DNA from: SIG440 sp045586925 | Lineage (GTDB): Bacteria > Bacillota > Clostridia > Monoglobales > Monoglobaceae | NCBI GenBank assembly: GCA_045586925.1 | Contig: JAZNBG010000005.1 | Span: forward strand, 1-64,000 | Direction of reading: 5' to 3' | DNA length: 64,000 nt | Shown here: in pieces, positions 54,383 to 64,000 of the stretch | Numbering within the stretch: the stretch's first letter is position 1 | How the letters are laid out: the number at the start of each line of letters is the position of its first letter | Translations under genes and position numbers: made by a program | Notes under the pieces: generated by a model | Databases searched by the model: none | Seen by the model: only the letters and a program-made list of their open reading frames with translations | Told to the model about the DNA's origin: nothing

Positions 54383-55279
54383 TTATAGATTTAAAAAGCG
54401 AATTGCATTTTCTCTTGCGATTTTATTAAATACTGTTGTACTGATTTTTCCGGTATCTCTCCACTCTACAAGCGTTCTTGTAAGAGGTAAGTCCATACCG
54501 CAACTACAATAATCTGTGCCAAAAAATAATCTATCTTGAAATTCTTCTAAAAATTTCGGGCCATATTCTGCGTCACGTGTAAGTGCACGATAACAAGTTC
54601 CATCAGATAAATCACCATAAAGATTAGGATAACGTCTGAATAGCTTCGGCACAACACCCTCTTCTTTAATCGGTTCATTAGATAGTCTACCCACCTGGCT
54701 AACATCAGGATTCATAATATAGGCTCGTTCCGCTGGTGTTTCTAATCGTGCAATTTCCGTCCAGAAAACAGGGCCATGACCAAAAATTATAAGTCCGGGA
54801 AATCTTTGAAGTGTATGCTCCAGTTGAGGTAGACCCGGATCATCATAAAGACCAAAATCTCCACGTTTTTGATCCGAACCATCAAAAACAACGGGGAGGC
54901 CTACCTTTTCTGCACAACGGAACAAATTCTGTACCAATGGATCTAAAACTTCTAAGTTTGGCATAATTTCACCAATACCTTTACATCCCTTGTCCTTATA
55001 ATACTGTAAAATTTTATCAAGTGGTGCCTCTGGACAGTTTGACATGGCTCTAGGATCAATATTACAGTAAGGAATGAAACGATCGGGATATTTTGCTGCC
55101 ATATTTAAAATATCTTCATTGGTCTGCGGGAAATAAACCTCACAATTGACTACCGGCAACAGAACACCTTTTTCAATACCGTACTTATCATAAACCTCAA
55201 TCAAATGTTCAGGTGTAGCAAAATTCGCAACATATGGAACAGGTTCCCAATATGCATGCGCATGAATATCAATAAACAT
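54383..55279 (-). CDS. Amidohydrolase (PF04909-type)
   Basis: 298 residues. Metal-binding start MFIDIHAHAYWEP, GHGPVFW in the middle and FFGTDYCSC near the end are typical of the amidohydrolase-2 family of decarboxylases and lactonases. Within a sugar locus a lactonase role (as in fucose or rhamnose catabolism) is possible but inferred. Confidence 0.85.
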   Translation of the reverse strand: MFIDIHAHAYWEPVPYVANFATPEHLIEVYDKYGIEKGVLLPVVNCEVYFPQTNEDILNMAAKYPDRFIPYCNIDPRAMSNCPEAPLDKILQYYKDKGCKGIGEIMPNLEVLDPLVQNLFRCAEKVGLPVVFDGSDQKRGDFGLYDDPGLPQLEHTLQRFPGLIIFGHGPVFWTEIARLETPAERAYIMNPDVSQVGRLSNEPIKEEGVVPKLFRRYPNLYGDLSDGTCYRALTRDAEYGPKFLEEFQDRLFFGTDYCSCGMDLPLTRTLVEWRDTGKISTTVFNKIARENAIRFLNL

Positions 55280-55319
55280 AAATGGTCTCCTTAATTCTGA
55301 CGTAAAAATATTCGCTTAA

Positions 55320-58300
55320 TTATTCTTTATCTAATGCTTCACTTTGTTCCGTTATAGTCACTGGTACCACGACCGGTCTTAACTCTTCCATTTCCCACAG
55401 ATATAGCCTAAATTTTCCGTTTAGCTTTTCACAATTATATGTAACTTCGTGCGTTTCACCTTCGGCTAAACCGAGTTGCTCACCAAGCGTCGCATGACTA
55501 AAATTCCCAGCAACATCGTAAGTGGCATAAATAGGTGTAAAATAAGTTTTCTTTTCTCCCCGACCTGTTAAGATCCCCTTAAAATTAAAGGATGCATCAT
55601 TCGTGTAAGAAATATCTGAAATCGTAATTTCAGGAGATCCTGAATAAATATCAATACTTGTTACGCATAGACTTTCTCCATATTGGGCCTGTACACGAAT
55701 TGTTGCAATTCCTGGACCTACTGATGTAACAACACCATTTTCTGAAACAGTGGCTATCTCTTTATTGTTACTTTCATAGTTAATTTCTGCTCCATTAAGG
55801 ACAAAACCATTTTGACCACGAAGCAGGGTTTCTAAAGTTACATTTTCACCTAAACCCAACTGAAGATAAGAATTATTTTCTTCTCTGCCTACGCTCCGTA
55901 CAAAAAGCTTTTCGGGTACATCATTTGCCTCTGCATATTTAAAATCAGCCTTTAGTCCTATACTTTGCATATCAATGTCTACAACACCTAAATCGTAAGC
56001 TTTACTTGCTTCTTTAAGCCTTAAATCACCATTTGCTACATCTACAAAAAGCGGATTTGTATCAGTCAATGAATGTTCGTCAAAGGACATACCTTGTGCA
56101 AACTCTGAGTTCTTCCATGCGGCAAAAGTTTTTTCTTGCGTTCCAATCAAAACCTTTGGTTCTATGATACTGCCGGAATCAACATCATATGTGTAGAACA
56201 TATTATAGTCTACTGAGCTTAATCTGGATTCGCTCACACTTGCAAGATAATATGCTGTTTGTCCTGAATTATAAAAAATATTCTTTTCTATAATCTGGTC
56301 ATTGGCTGTGCTTCCATTTTGCTCATGGGATGCAACATTCCAATCTAAAGCTGTATTGTTTACAACATAATTATTTCTTACAATATTATTGTCTGCCTTG
56401 ATCAAAAACGCAGCATTAAGCTTTCCGCCATCAAGACTTGTTTCTGTTTGCACAGCCTCAATTATATTATTTTCGGCTATACAACCATGAGCAAAGTCAT
56501 CAAAGTAAACAACCGCTCCTCCGCCATACATAACCGGGCTAGTGTGTATATAGTTGTTCCTTATAACTGTCCCTTTATTCAAGTATTCTGTTACAGTAAC
56601 ACCATCTTCTGCCACATGTACTGCATTTAAAGAAGCATATATAACACCTGTATCTTCTGAACCGGTATTAACATGCGCAATTTCATTAAATTCCATGTAG
56701 TTGGTATATGCTGCATATTCTGCTCGTAAACCACTTCTTTTAAAATACTCTATTTTGTTATGAGAAACCATATTATCTCTCGCGCCACTATGTTGGTATG
56801 CAATACCATATCCATGCGGCACCAAAAGACTTCCGTTATGCACATAATTGTTGCAAATTAAGTTATTTTCACATATCGGTTCTAAAGCAACATAGGTCAA
56901 TGTATCACCAATTCTACTGTCGGAATTAAACGATACACCGCTAACACCAACATTATAAATTTCATTACCATAAACCGTGCAATCATTTACGTTTCCAACA
57001 ATATTTACACCATGACCGCCAACATCATGTATCTTGGAATCTTTAACAACAATGTTTTCTGCATTCTCAATGTAAATACCATTGCCAGTATCGCCAACAC
57101 CTTCACCTCTTTGTACGTTGGCTGTTCTTTCTGTATTCCGTATCGTAATACCTTTTAACTCTATATTTTTTACAGGTGTTTCTGGTGAACTTCCTTTGAA
57201 CGTAACACCGTTTTGGTGCGCTGGAATGCTGATTTCTACACCCTGTATACTGCCCCCCACAGGCATAACATAGAGTCTACCAATATCACTATCATAGTAG
57301 AATTCGCCTTCTTGATCTAAAAATGCCAAATCCCCCTGCAAGAAATATCTGTTCCCTTCTTCACCTTCTGTAACACCGCTATTGATAAGATATGTTGAAG
57401 ACTCTGAAGCTAACGTAATCATGTTTTGTGAGTAATTTATAGATTCTACAGGAAGTGTATGCGCATACCACATTATGTTACCGCTACCTGGCCATATTAA
57501 AACTTCCAAATCACGAAAACTGGATGGTCTTGGAAAATCATTTGTTTTAAATCCAAAACTATTTCTCGTTCTAGTTCCCAAACTAATCGAACGCAGATAA
57601 CCATCAAGCATATCCGCCCCTTCGTTGGGATATCTTGCCTTTGTTAGCATATCCCCGTTTTGATATATAACATCAATTTTCTTACCCATCCCAACATTGG
57701 CATAATACTTACCATTTTCGTATTCTGTCCATTCTGTAACCGGTACACTTCCAGAAATAATGACATTATCATCATCAAACGCAGCATAAGTTGTTTTATA
57801 TGCACCGGGAAGATTATCAGCTTCATCAAATACTAACCCTTCACTTTCACAGTAAACACCTTCTTGTATGTATACTGTAATATCTGAATGTATATCTCCC
57901 GATATTCTCATCAATTTCAATTGATTTTTCGCTCTCGTTATACTTTGGAACGGCTTTTCACTACTACCGTCACCATTTAAATCATCACCTAACTCTGCTG
58001 ACACATATATCGCATGAGAAAGCGAATATTTTTCTGATACCAATCTATAAAATTCTTCAGCCAATGCTCCTTGTGAAGCATAATTTTTTTCGCTAAGTTC
58101 ATTAAGGACCTCTTGCTTTGACAGCTCCTCTAATGCTTCATAATCTGTTAAGTTGATGTTAAGAGTTGTTGCACAATTAACAATTTCTGATGCATTTAAA
58201 TTCACTGACGCTAAAGCATCTGCAACCTCCTGATTAGAAGCTTCATAATACGGGAGCGAAATTTGGTCTCCCGACACAGGTACAACTGTAATTATGTACT

Positions 58301-58592
58301 GATTCGTTGTCGTAAACAAAACTTTGGGAATATTCCATGTAAACAAACCATAGTTATCCGTCGCACCTTGATTATAGTAAACACAATTTTCTACTGTCAC
58401 TGCCACATTTTTAGGGGTAACCATTAATGCAAACGGCATGCCACCTAATGCCGGAGTATCACCAGATACGGTTATGTATTCTGCTCCAACAACAATCTTC
58501 CAACTGCTGTTATATTCTTTTTCTGAATATCCCACACAAGAAGTCGAAATCATAAAAACAGCCAAAATTAATGCAACAATTTTTCTTTTCAT
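55320..58592 (-). CDS. Secreted right-handed parallel beta-helix protein with Ig-like domain (GH141-like)
   Basis: 1090 residues. Signal peptide MKRKIVALILAVFMISTSCV. N-terminal Ig-like domain, then ISVYVSAELGDD-type start of the beta-helix (KPFQSITRAKNQL at about 215-228), beta-helix coils (DSKIHDVGGHGVNIVGNVND; NEIAHVNTG) through about 800, and a BIG2-like domain near 930-1010. Such proteins are poly-uronate lyases or GH141-type glycosidases. Active-site residues cannot be assigned. Confidence 0.82.
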   Translation of the reverse strand: MKRKIVALILAVFMISTSCVGYSEKEYNSSWKIVVGAEYITVSGDTPALGGMPFALMVTPKNVAVTVENCVYYNQGATDNYGLFTWNIPKVLFTTTNQYIITVVPVSGDQISLPYYEASNQEVADALASVNLNASEIVNCATTLNINLTDYEALEELSKQEVLNELSEKNYASQGALAEEFYRLVSEKYSLSHAIYVSAELGDDLNGDGSSEKPFQSITRAKNQLKLMRISGDIHSDITVYIQEGVYCESEGLVFDEADNLPGAYKTTYAAFDDDNVIISGSVPVTEWTEYENGKYYANVGMGKKIDVIYQNGDMLTKARYPNEGADMLDGYLRSISLGTRTRNSFGFKTNDFPRPSSFRDLEVLIWPGSGNIMWYAHTLPVESINYSQNMITLASESSTYLINSGVTEGEEGNRYFLQGDLAFLDQEGEFYYDSDIGRLYVMPVGGSIQGVEISIPAHQNGVTFKGSSPETPVKNIELKGITIRNTERTANVQRGEGVGDTGNGIYIENAENIVVKDSKIHDVGGHGVNIVGNVNDCTVYGNEIYNVGVSGVSFNSDSRIGDTLTYVALEPICENNLICNNYVHNGSLLVPHGYGIAYQHSGARDNMVSHNKIEYFKRSGLRAEYAAYTNYMEFNEIAHVNTGSEDTGVIYASLNAVHVAEDGVTVTEYLNKGTVIRNNYIHTSPVMYGGGAVVYFDDFAHGCIAENNIIEAVQTETSLDGGKLNAAFLIKADNNIVRNNYVVNNTALDWNVASHEQNGSTANDQIIEKNIFYNSGQTAYYLASVSESRLSSVDYNMFYTYDVDSGSIIEPKVLIGTQEKTFAAWKNSEFAQGMSFDEHSLTDTNPLFVDVANGDLRLKEASKAYDLGVVDIDMQSIGLKADFKYAEANDVPEKLFVRSVGREENNSYLQLGLGENVTLETLLRGQNGFVLNGAEINYESNNKEIATVSENGVVTSVGPGIATIRVQAQYGESLCVTSIDIYSGSPEITISDISYTNDASFNFKGILTGRGEKKTYFTPIYATYDVAGNFSHATLGEQLGLAEGETHEVTYNCEKLNGKFRLYLWEMEELRPVVVPVTITEQSEALDKE

Positions 58593-58609
58593 AAAAAATC
58601 AACTCCTCG

Positions 58610-58642
58610 GTTGGTGCTCTTAATAGCTTTAAGAGCACCAAC
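58610..58642 (-). terminator. 12-bp hairpin between the two beta-helix genes
   Basis: GTTGGTGCTCTT/AAGAGCACCAAC with 9-nt loop. No U-run on the minus strand; may stabilise or partly terminate the transcript. Confidence 0.5.
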
Positions 58643-58659
58643 ACTTTACTTTTCATTTT

Positions 58660-61600
58660 TTAATTAGCTTCAATTTTAAATCCACTTGTATTGGATTCAG
58701 CATAAACATCCGTGACCTGAGAATAACCAGCAACACCTACCAAGGTTTTTCCCTTTGTTTCAATATTTACACTACCCAAAAGTGACCATCTGTCTGCCGC
58801 TGCAGAATGTGCATCACCCACCAAATAATATCCGCTTATACGATCGCCTTCTTTTACAAGCTTAATATCTATAGGATGACTTCTTCCAATCTCGATATGG
58901 TTACATCCCGGATTTTCTGCATTTCGATAAACCATGATAAGTCTACCACCTTGAGAACGTAAATGAACCATAGGTGAATCGGCTCCATCGTATGCACGTA
59001 TCATCAAACCATGTGCCGTGTTGCCACTACCCACATTTGATACATTTTCAATTCTGCCATATACTGTATAATTCTCGCCATCAACTTCAGTATATACAAA
59101 CGAAGCATCATCATTTCGACTATACACATCACGTCCGTTACTGGATAAAAATACCTTTTCACCATCTACAATTGCAAATCCTTGTGCATTACCATAATTT
59201 GAAATTTTAAAGTTTGCAGGCAACTTACTTGTTCCGCCTACAACTACTCTAACGCTAGACAGCATATCAACACCATGTAATTTAACCTTTAACTGCACTG
59301 TTGCTGAACCGGGTTCCTTCGTCTTAAGAGTAAGTTTTCCATTGCTGGTACCAATAACATCAAGCACCTCAACATTCGACACAGTACTCTCTATTTCAGC
59401 ACCCGCAGGCATTACCTGTTCCCCAACTTCTGATAAAAGTTTAAAGGGAATTTCAACAATTTTGCCATCAGGATACAGGGTCTTAATGTCAAAAATAGCT
59501 TCCTTTATGTATTCTTTCGGTACAGAAATATTAAAAGTTTCGGTATAAGTCCTTCCGCCTAATACAGCTTTTACAGTAATTTGGGCGTTTCCTGAATTTT
59601 TAGCATATAAAACACCTTTTCCATTTATCCTGACAACTTCTTCATTACTGGAAGAAAATATCAGTTCATCTAGAGAAGTTACGCCCACCTGTCCGTACAT
59701 CGTTTTAATATATGGTGTAAGCTCTTGGGAAGAATTGCACGGGAATACACGTCTTGTTTCCTGAAAGTCAACATCGGTTACTTGATCATCAACAATAACA
59801 TCTATAACAGATGAAACTTTATAACTGTCTTTAAGATATTCTGCCGTAATTCTTGTAACTCCTGCACTCTTTGCAGTTATTACACCTTTCTTCGACACTT
59901 CTGCAATAGCACTATTTGCACTTTTAAACACAATATTCATATCACTTCCATCAAAGGAATATCCATTTTGTGTACGTAATTTGATAGCAAGTTCTGCACT
60001 TTCGCCACTATTCAAATTGATAACAGAGCATTGACCTAAAGTTCCATTTTCTTTTAATTGAATTTTTGCCGGAATATCGCTTGAATCTCCATATTTGAAA
60101 TCTTTTTTCAAGCCAATATCATACACATTAATGCTTTTTGTTCCAAGCGCAAGAGCGGGAGAATTGTATTTTAGTCTGTAGTCTCCATTCGCTTCATCAA
60201 CAAAATACGGGTCGGCCAAGACCGAATGCTGATCAAACTTTGCATCATCGTAAGCCTGCCACTCTGTAAATGACATACTGGGAGACTCACTTATAACCTC
60301 TTCTCCTTTGTTATAGTAGCAGTTATAATCTGATTCTTTAAAATAACCTTCTCTCCATCGGGTGACATTAACAGTTTTAGAACCATTATCATAAATAATA
60401 TTGTTCTTTAATGTGACACCTATAGTTTCAGGCTTTTTATGGCTATCAGAAAAATTAAAAACCGACATTGTTTCCTGCTTGTTATTAACCTGAATATTAT
60501 TAATTGTCTTTATGTCTATGCCCTTTTGAAGATTGCTGATAAAGTTGGCTTTTCCATCTGCACTTGCAAACCTCTCAGAAATATTACGTTCCATGATAGC
60601 TGAATTACCATTTTCATCAAAATATACAGAAGCGATGCCGCCTTTCCATGCATAGCAGTCATGAAGCCAGTTATTTCTCACAACCGCACCACCATTATGG
60701 GGCTCAAAATGTACATAAATGGCGCCGCCGTCCTCTGACCCATTCATCACCTCTGATATATCATTATACTCAATGTAATTTCTGTCTTTAGAACAGCCCC
60801 AGTTAATGCCTATTCGTTTAATATCACTAATTCTGTTATTGGCAACATGCACATCACCCTGTCCCACAGAGTAACCAGAAATTCCAGATGCCTGATAATA
60901 AAGCATCGTAGCATGTCTGATATTATTATTAGCAATATAATGTCCATAATTTGAAAGTGGATTTGGATTTGTCAAATATGGAACATCAAGACCGTCTTCG
61001 GGTGAAACGAGATTGTTATACAATCCTGGAGTATATAGCGCTATGCCATCCGAGCCTACATTAAATATATTATTTCCATAAACACGGTTGTTACGGTTTG
61101 TTAAACGAAAGTATACGCCTGCATGTGACACATCGTGAATCTGACAATTTTTAATTTCAATATTTTCACTATTGCAGAAACGAACACCATGACCCAATTC
61201 GTCTTCATCAAAATTCAGTTGTAAATACCCTTCATCACCAAAACCATAAATTTTGTCTGTTCTACGAGTATTAAGAAGTTCAATGTCAGCAAACTTAATG
61301 TTATGAACCATGTTCTTTTCGCTTTTACCATTAAAATTTAAAATATGCTCTGCCACACCATATGATATAACTGCATTTTCTATATCATTTTCAGGGTAAT
61401 AATATACATATCCTGTTTCAGTTTCATAATAGAACTCACCCGGCACATCTAAAAATTCAAGAGCACCCTGTAGAAAATAATATGAACTGTCGGTTACAAG
61501 ACCACTACTTCCTGAGTACACCACCCTATCAAGCGTTAAGAAACCTCTTTCCCAATCAGCATAGACCACATCGCGATAATTCAAAAACCACATAATACCA

Positions 61601-62706
61601 TTACCGGGCCACATAACCGCCTCTAAATCGGAGGAGTTTTTAACTGACGGGATGCTTCCCACCGGAAACTTTACTGTCACCTCATCCGCAGGAAAACTTT
61701 CGGGATGCATCCACCCATCATAAACAGTTTTACCTTCGTTAGGAAAACGCGCTTTCGTTTTCATTGCTCCATTTTCATACAGAGTATGTACACTTTGATT
61801 TTCACCTATATAGGATCTATATATATGATTGTTATAAGGCTCCCAATTGTCGATAATTTTCCCACCATTTATGGAAACATGTTCGCCAGGATAAGACTGC
61901 CAAACTACGTCAAAAAAATCTTGACCAGAGTCCTTGTCTGTGAATTTTAACTCTTTATCAATATAATAGTTCCCTTCGCGCAAATACACATGAATATCTG
62001 AATTCATTTTGCCATCTCGGACGATATAACGAATAGTTGTTTTTGCCTTTTGAATGGTTTTAAAAGGTGCATTTTCACTTCCGTCGTTATCATCACTGCC
62101 ATCCGGCGAGACATATAACTTCAGTGGCTCCCTACTTTTATCTGCTTTATCATAAAGATAAATTACTTCACTTTGCTCCTCTTTACTTAGTTCCATTCCT
62201 TTATCGCAAACAAACAAATATCCGTTTTCATCGCACCATACACTTTTTTCAAATGCAAGCTCAACCGATGGTAAAGAAATATATAATTCGCCATCAATAA
62301 GCACAGCAACATCTTCTAGAATTATATCATCATTGCCTTTATATGCTGTTTGACTTCCCACTTTAAACAGAAGGATGTCGGCTTTGTACTCCACATAGAA
62401 TTCTTGTGTCTTATCAGCCCATTCCCATACAGAGTTATAACTTTCCGCCAAAAAGCGCAAAGGAATATATGGTTTACCATTATGCAAAACAGGATGTCCG
62501 TTTTCAAGTATCTGTTTACTATTATTGCATATAGCTATGTCATTTCCGGTTTTTGCAAGTATCGTAAAGGACATTTTCGTTCTTATGTCCGGATTTTCCA
62601 TTAAATCAGGCAATGCGTTAGGGGGAACCCACTCACAAAATGCTACAGTACTGAAACAGATATTAAAAACAAGAAAAATCGCTATAAATGCTATTAATCG
62701 TTTCAT
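58660..62706 (-). CDS. Secreted Cu-amine-oxidase-N plus beta-helix plus BIG2 protein
   Basis: 1348 residues from ATG 62706, 7 nt after AAGGAG. Signal peptide about 1-25 (MKRLIAFIAIFLVFNICF). Order: Cu-amine-oxidase-N-like domain (about 50-175: NGKPYIPLRFLAESYNSVWEW), beta-helix (about 195-830: SPDGSDDNDGSENAPFKTIQ; FCNSENIEIKNCQIHDVSHA), two BIG2-like domains (about 880-1060) and a C-terminal LamG/CBM-like domain (1200-1348). Shares its beta-helix core with the gene at 55320. Confidence 0.85.
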   Translation of the reverse strand: MKRLIAFIAIFLVFNICFSTVAFCEWVPPNALPDLMENPDIRTKMSFTILAKTGNDIAICNNSKQILENGHPVLHNGKPYIPLRFLAESYNSVWEWADKTQEFYVEYKADILLFKVGSQTAYKGNDDIILEDVAVLIDGELYISLPSVELAFEKSVWCDENGYLFVCDKGMELSKEEQSEVIYLYDKADKSREPLKLYVSPDGSDDNDGSENAPFKTIQKAKTTIRYIVRDGKMNSDIHVYLREGNYYIDKELKFTDKDSGQDFFDVVWQSYPGEHVSINGGKIIDNWEPYNNHIYRSYIGENQSVHTLYENGAMKTKARFPNEGKTVYDGWMHPESFPADEVTVKFPVGSIPSVKNSSDLEAVMWPGNGIMWFLNYRDVVYADWERGFLTLDRVVYSGSSGLVTDSSYYFLQGALEFLDVPGEFYYETETGYVYYYPENDIENAVISYGVAEHILNFNGKSEKNMVHNIKFADIELLNTRRTDKIYGFGDEGYLQLNFDEDELGHGVRFCNSENIEIKNCQIHDVSHAGVYFRLTNRNNRVYGNNIFNVGSDGIALYTPGLYNNLVSPEDGLDVPYLTNPNPLSNYGHYIANNNIRHATMLYYQASGISGYSVGQGDVHVANNRISDIKRIGINWGCSKDRNYIEYNDISEVMNGSEDGGAIYVHFEPHNGGAVVRNNWLHDCYAWKGGIASVYFDENGNSAIMERNISERFASADGKANFISNLQKGIDIKTINNIQVNNKQETMSVFNFSDSHKKPETIGVTLKNNIIYDNGSKTVNVTRWREGYFKESDYNCYYNKGEEVISESPSMSFTEWQAYDDAKFDQHSVLADPYFVDEANGDYRLKYNSPALALGTKSINVYDIGLKKDFKYGDSSDIPAKIQLKENGTLGQCSVINLNSGESAELAIKLRTQNGYSFDGSDMNIVFKSANSAIAEVSKKGVITAKSAGVTRITAEYLKDSYKVSSVIDVIVDDQVTDVDFQETRRVFPCNSSQELTPYIKTMYGQVGVTSLDELIFSSSNEEVVRINGKGVLYAKNSGNAQITVKAVLGGRTYTETFNISVPKEYIKEAIFDIKTLYPDGKIVEIPFKLLSEVGEQVMPAGAEIESTVSNVEVLDVIGTSNGKLTLKTKEPGSATVQLKVKLHGVDMLSSVRVVVGGTSKLPANFKISNYGNAQGFAIVDGEKVFLSSNGRDVYSRNDDASFVYTEVDGENYTVYGRIENVSNVGSGNTAHGLMIRAYDGADSPMVHLRSQGGRLIMVYRNAENPGCNHIEIGRSHPIDIKLVKEGDRISGYYLVGDAHSAAADRWSLLGSVNIETKGKTLVGVAGYSQVTDVYAESNTSGFKIEAN

Positions 62707-62723
62707 TTTCATTCTCCTTCAGA

Positions 62724-64000
62724 TTAGTGAATTAGCACTGTATGCGGAGAAATCGCCCTCATACCATCCAACGAATCCCATACAAAAACTTCAATATCAT
62801 CTGTTGTTTTATCATATGGTACGCTTCCACTATAAGTAACTATATCCTCCCAAATACCACTTGCCGGTACAGTTGCTTTTTTAGGTGCAGACATACCCAC
62901 TTGTTCACCATTCCTAACTATCGCCAGAACAACAACTGCATTTTTCCCTACATCTTTAGTATTTACAATTTTAACTTTTGCCTGTGCAGCGCTTTTGTTA
63001 GAGATATTGCAACTATTCACATAAAGTTGCTCATCCCATAAATACCGAAAAGAACGCTTTTCAGGATTTAAAACAGAAACTTGCTTTTCTTCACTTTTTA
63101 CACCATCGGTAATTTCAAGCACATAATATTTGCCATATTCGAGTTCCTTTATAGGAGAAATGCTATAGGTCATATTGGCATAGGTACCGGTATATGCTAC
63201 TTCTTCCGGATCGTAAGGTGAAGAAACAAAGGAAAAATATTCGCTACCGCTTACTTCTCTTTGGAATGCTGTAAGTTCACTAATTTGAGTTTCCTTTTCA
63301 AAGCTTTCATCTACAAGCACTGTATTTGAACTATTATCTAAATAAGCTCGTACATATGACATCTCAAAGTCTTCTACCTCTCCGCTGGACATAAGAGAGA
63401 GTCTTACATTGCTTCCAAACGGTCTTTCATCTGAAAACATCGGTGCATCTTCTGCACCACTGATAATCTCACCGTTAATATACAAATTCTGAGTCAGTGC
63501 TTCTGTATTCAGTTCCCATTTAATGGTAACCCATTCACCACTTCCAAAATCTGCAAACCGCTTATTTCCCCAATTTGTACTGCCACCTATAGCTTCAACC
63601 ATGCCGATTCTGTCTTTCCCTGACGTAACATTCCCCATCAGAATAAATCTTGCATTTTCTGTCTCAGAACTATTTACATCAGACAAAACACGAAACATAT
63701 ATCCTGCAGCTTCTTCTGCATCAATTTTAAGTTTAGTTTCTATTGTTAAAATACCACCGGGAACAGTTTCACCATTTTTCGTCAACGGGAAATGTCCGGC
63801 TGTTACTTCCCGCGGAAAATCGCTGATACGGAGAGTCCCATCACATTTATATCCAGTTAACCTTATAGTGTTACTATTTAAGGTCGATACATCCATTTCA
63901 TTATCAAAAACTATCTCATAGCCACCATCTCCAAAATGTGATGTCCCATCCTCTATAAGTTCTCTTCCCGTGGCCGTTGTAATACTGGTGATTTGAGGAA
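62724..64000 (-). CDS. Ig/LamG-module protein, N-terminus off the right edge
   Basis: The reading frame stays open from the stop at 62724 through the right end (upstream codons read ITSITTATGRELIEDG), so any internal ATG is not the true start. Contains the same LamG-like unit as the 48602 gene (GEWVTIKWELN; FEMSYVRAYLD) and a C-terminal Ig-like domain. Probably secreted; the signal peptide would lie outside the window. Confidence 0.75.
   Translation of the reverse strand, partial: PQITSITTATGRELIEDGTSHFGDGGYEIVFDNEMDVSTLNSNTIRLTGYKCDGTLRISDFPREVTAGHFPLTKNGETVPGGILTIETKLKIDAEEAAGYMFRVLSDVNSSETENARFILMGNVTSGKDRIGMVEAIGGSTNWGNKRFADFGSGEWVTIKWELNTEALTQNLYINGEIISGAEDAPMFSDERPFGSNVRLSLMSSGEVEDFEMSYVRAYLDNSSNTVLVDESFEKETQISELTAFQREVSGSEYFSFVSSPYDPEEVAYTGTYANMTYSISPIKELEYGKYYVLEITDGVKSEEKQVSVLNPEKRSFRYLWDEQLYVNSCNISNKSAAQAKVKIVNTKDVGKNAVVVLAIVRNGEQVGMSAPKKATVPASGIWEDIVTYSGSVPYDKTTDDIEVFVWDSLDGMRAISPHTVLIH

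Noticed and set aside
1..64000. CRISPR array, tRNA or rRNA genes
   Set aside because: No regularly spaced repeats and no cloverleaf or rRNA sequence were found by eye.

Overview
The window looks like a chromosomal segment of an anaerobic, low-to-mid GC Bacillota (class Clostridia, probably gut-associated). Support: strong AGGAGG-type ribosome sites, vegetative TTGACA/TATAAT promoters with 17-bp spacers, the Clostridia-type order dxs-tlyA-nadK-recN, small Clostridia families (DUF6472, DUF6870, DUF6076) and a large locus for plant or host glycan breakdown. Species cannot be told from the sequence.

Layout. 1-1.85 kb: a secreted Cu-amine-oxidase-N-like protein (cut by the left edge) and a polysaccharide deacetylase. 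2.0-2.4 kb: a candidate structured small RNA with its own promoter, pseudoknot and terminator, followed by a 58-residue ORF. 2.4-6.4 kb: a ROK repressor divergent from an amino-sugar operon (PIG-L deacetylase, PfkB kinase, GlcN6P-isomerase-like protein lacking one catalytic Asp). 6.4-14 kb, minus strand: ruvC, a DUF4886 SGNH-like gene, ruvA, ruvB, metG, DUF1015 and an MFS transporter. 14-17 kb: argG-argH preceded by two ArgR-type boxes 21 bp apart. 17-21.5 kb: DUF6472, a Gfo/Idh/MocA (GH109-like) protein divergent from an AraC regulator, a dGTPase-like HD protein, and a RAYT transposase containing two palindromic repeats in frame. 21.5-30.4 kb, minus strand: OLE RNA, its membrane partner OapA, dxs, tlyA, nadK, recN, an RseC-like gene and an ABC-F ATPase. 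30.4-31.4 kb: a Phd/ParE toxin-antitoxin pair and a second copy of the structured small RNA. 31.4-33.5 kb: an AllA-like cupin and an ACT-ACT-metallo-beta-lactamase fusion. 33.8-40.5 kb: a mobile element with three tandem large serine recombinases, DUF6870 and DUF6076. 40.5-41.2 kb: broken genes, including a fucI remnant. 41.2-64 kb, minus strand: a glycan-degradation locus (GH13, two SGNH esterases, GH3, DUF4838, a six-hairpin glycosidase-like protein, an amidohydrolase, two secreted parallel beta-helix proteins and two secreted Ig/LamG-like proteins).

How the parts work together. Secreted beta-helix and Ig/LamG proteins probably bind and cut a branched polymer outside the cell, and enzymes without signal peptides finish the fragments inside. 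No transporter for this locus is in the window. The OLE/OapA unit is a membrane ribonucleoprotein co-transcribed with isoprenoid, NAD and repair genes.

The two most interesting items are the intact OLE RNA-OapA system (known, but easily missed because it is non-coding) and the pair of 165-190 nt RNAs at 2.0 and 31.2 kb. These two share one architecture: promoter start at the stem base, a long hairpin, a 15-bp loop-to-tail pseudoknot and an abutting terminator. Their sequences differ, and I do not recognise the family.
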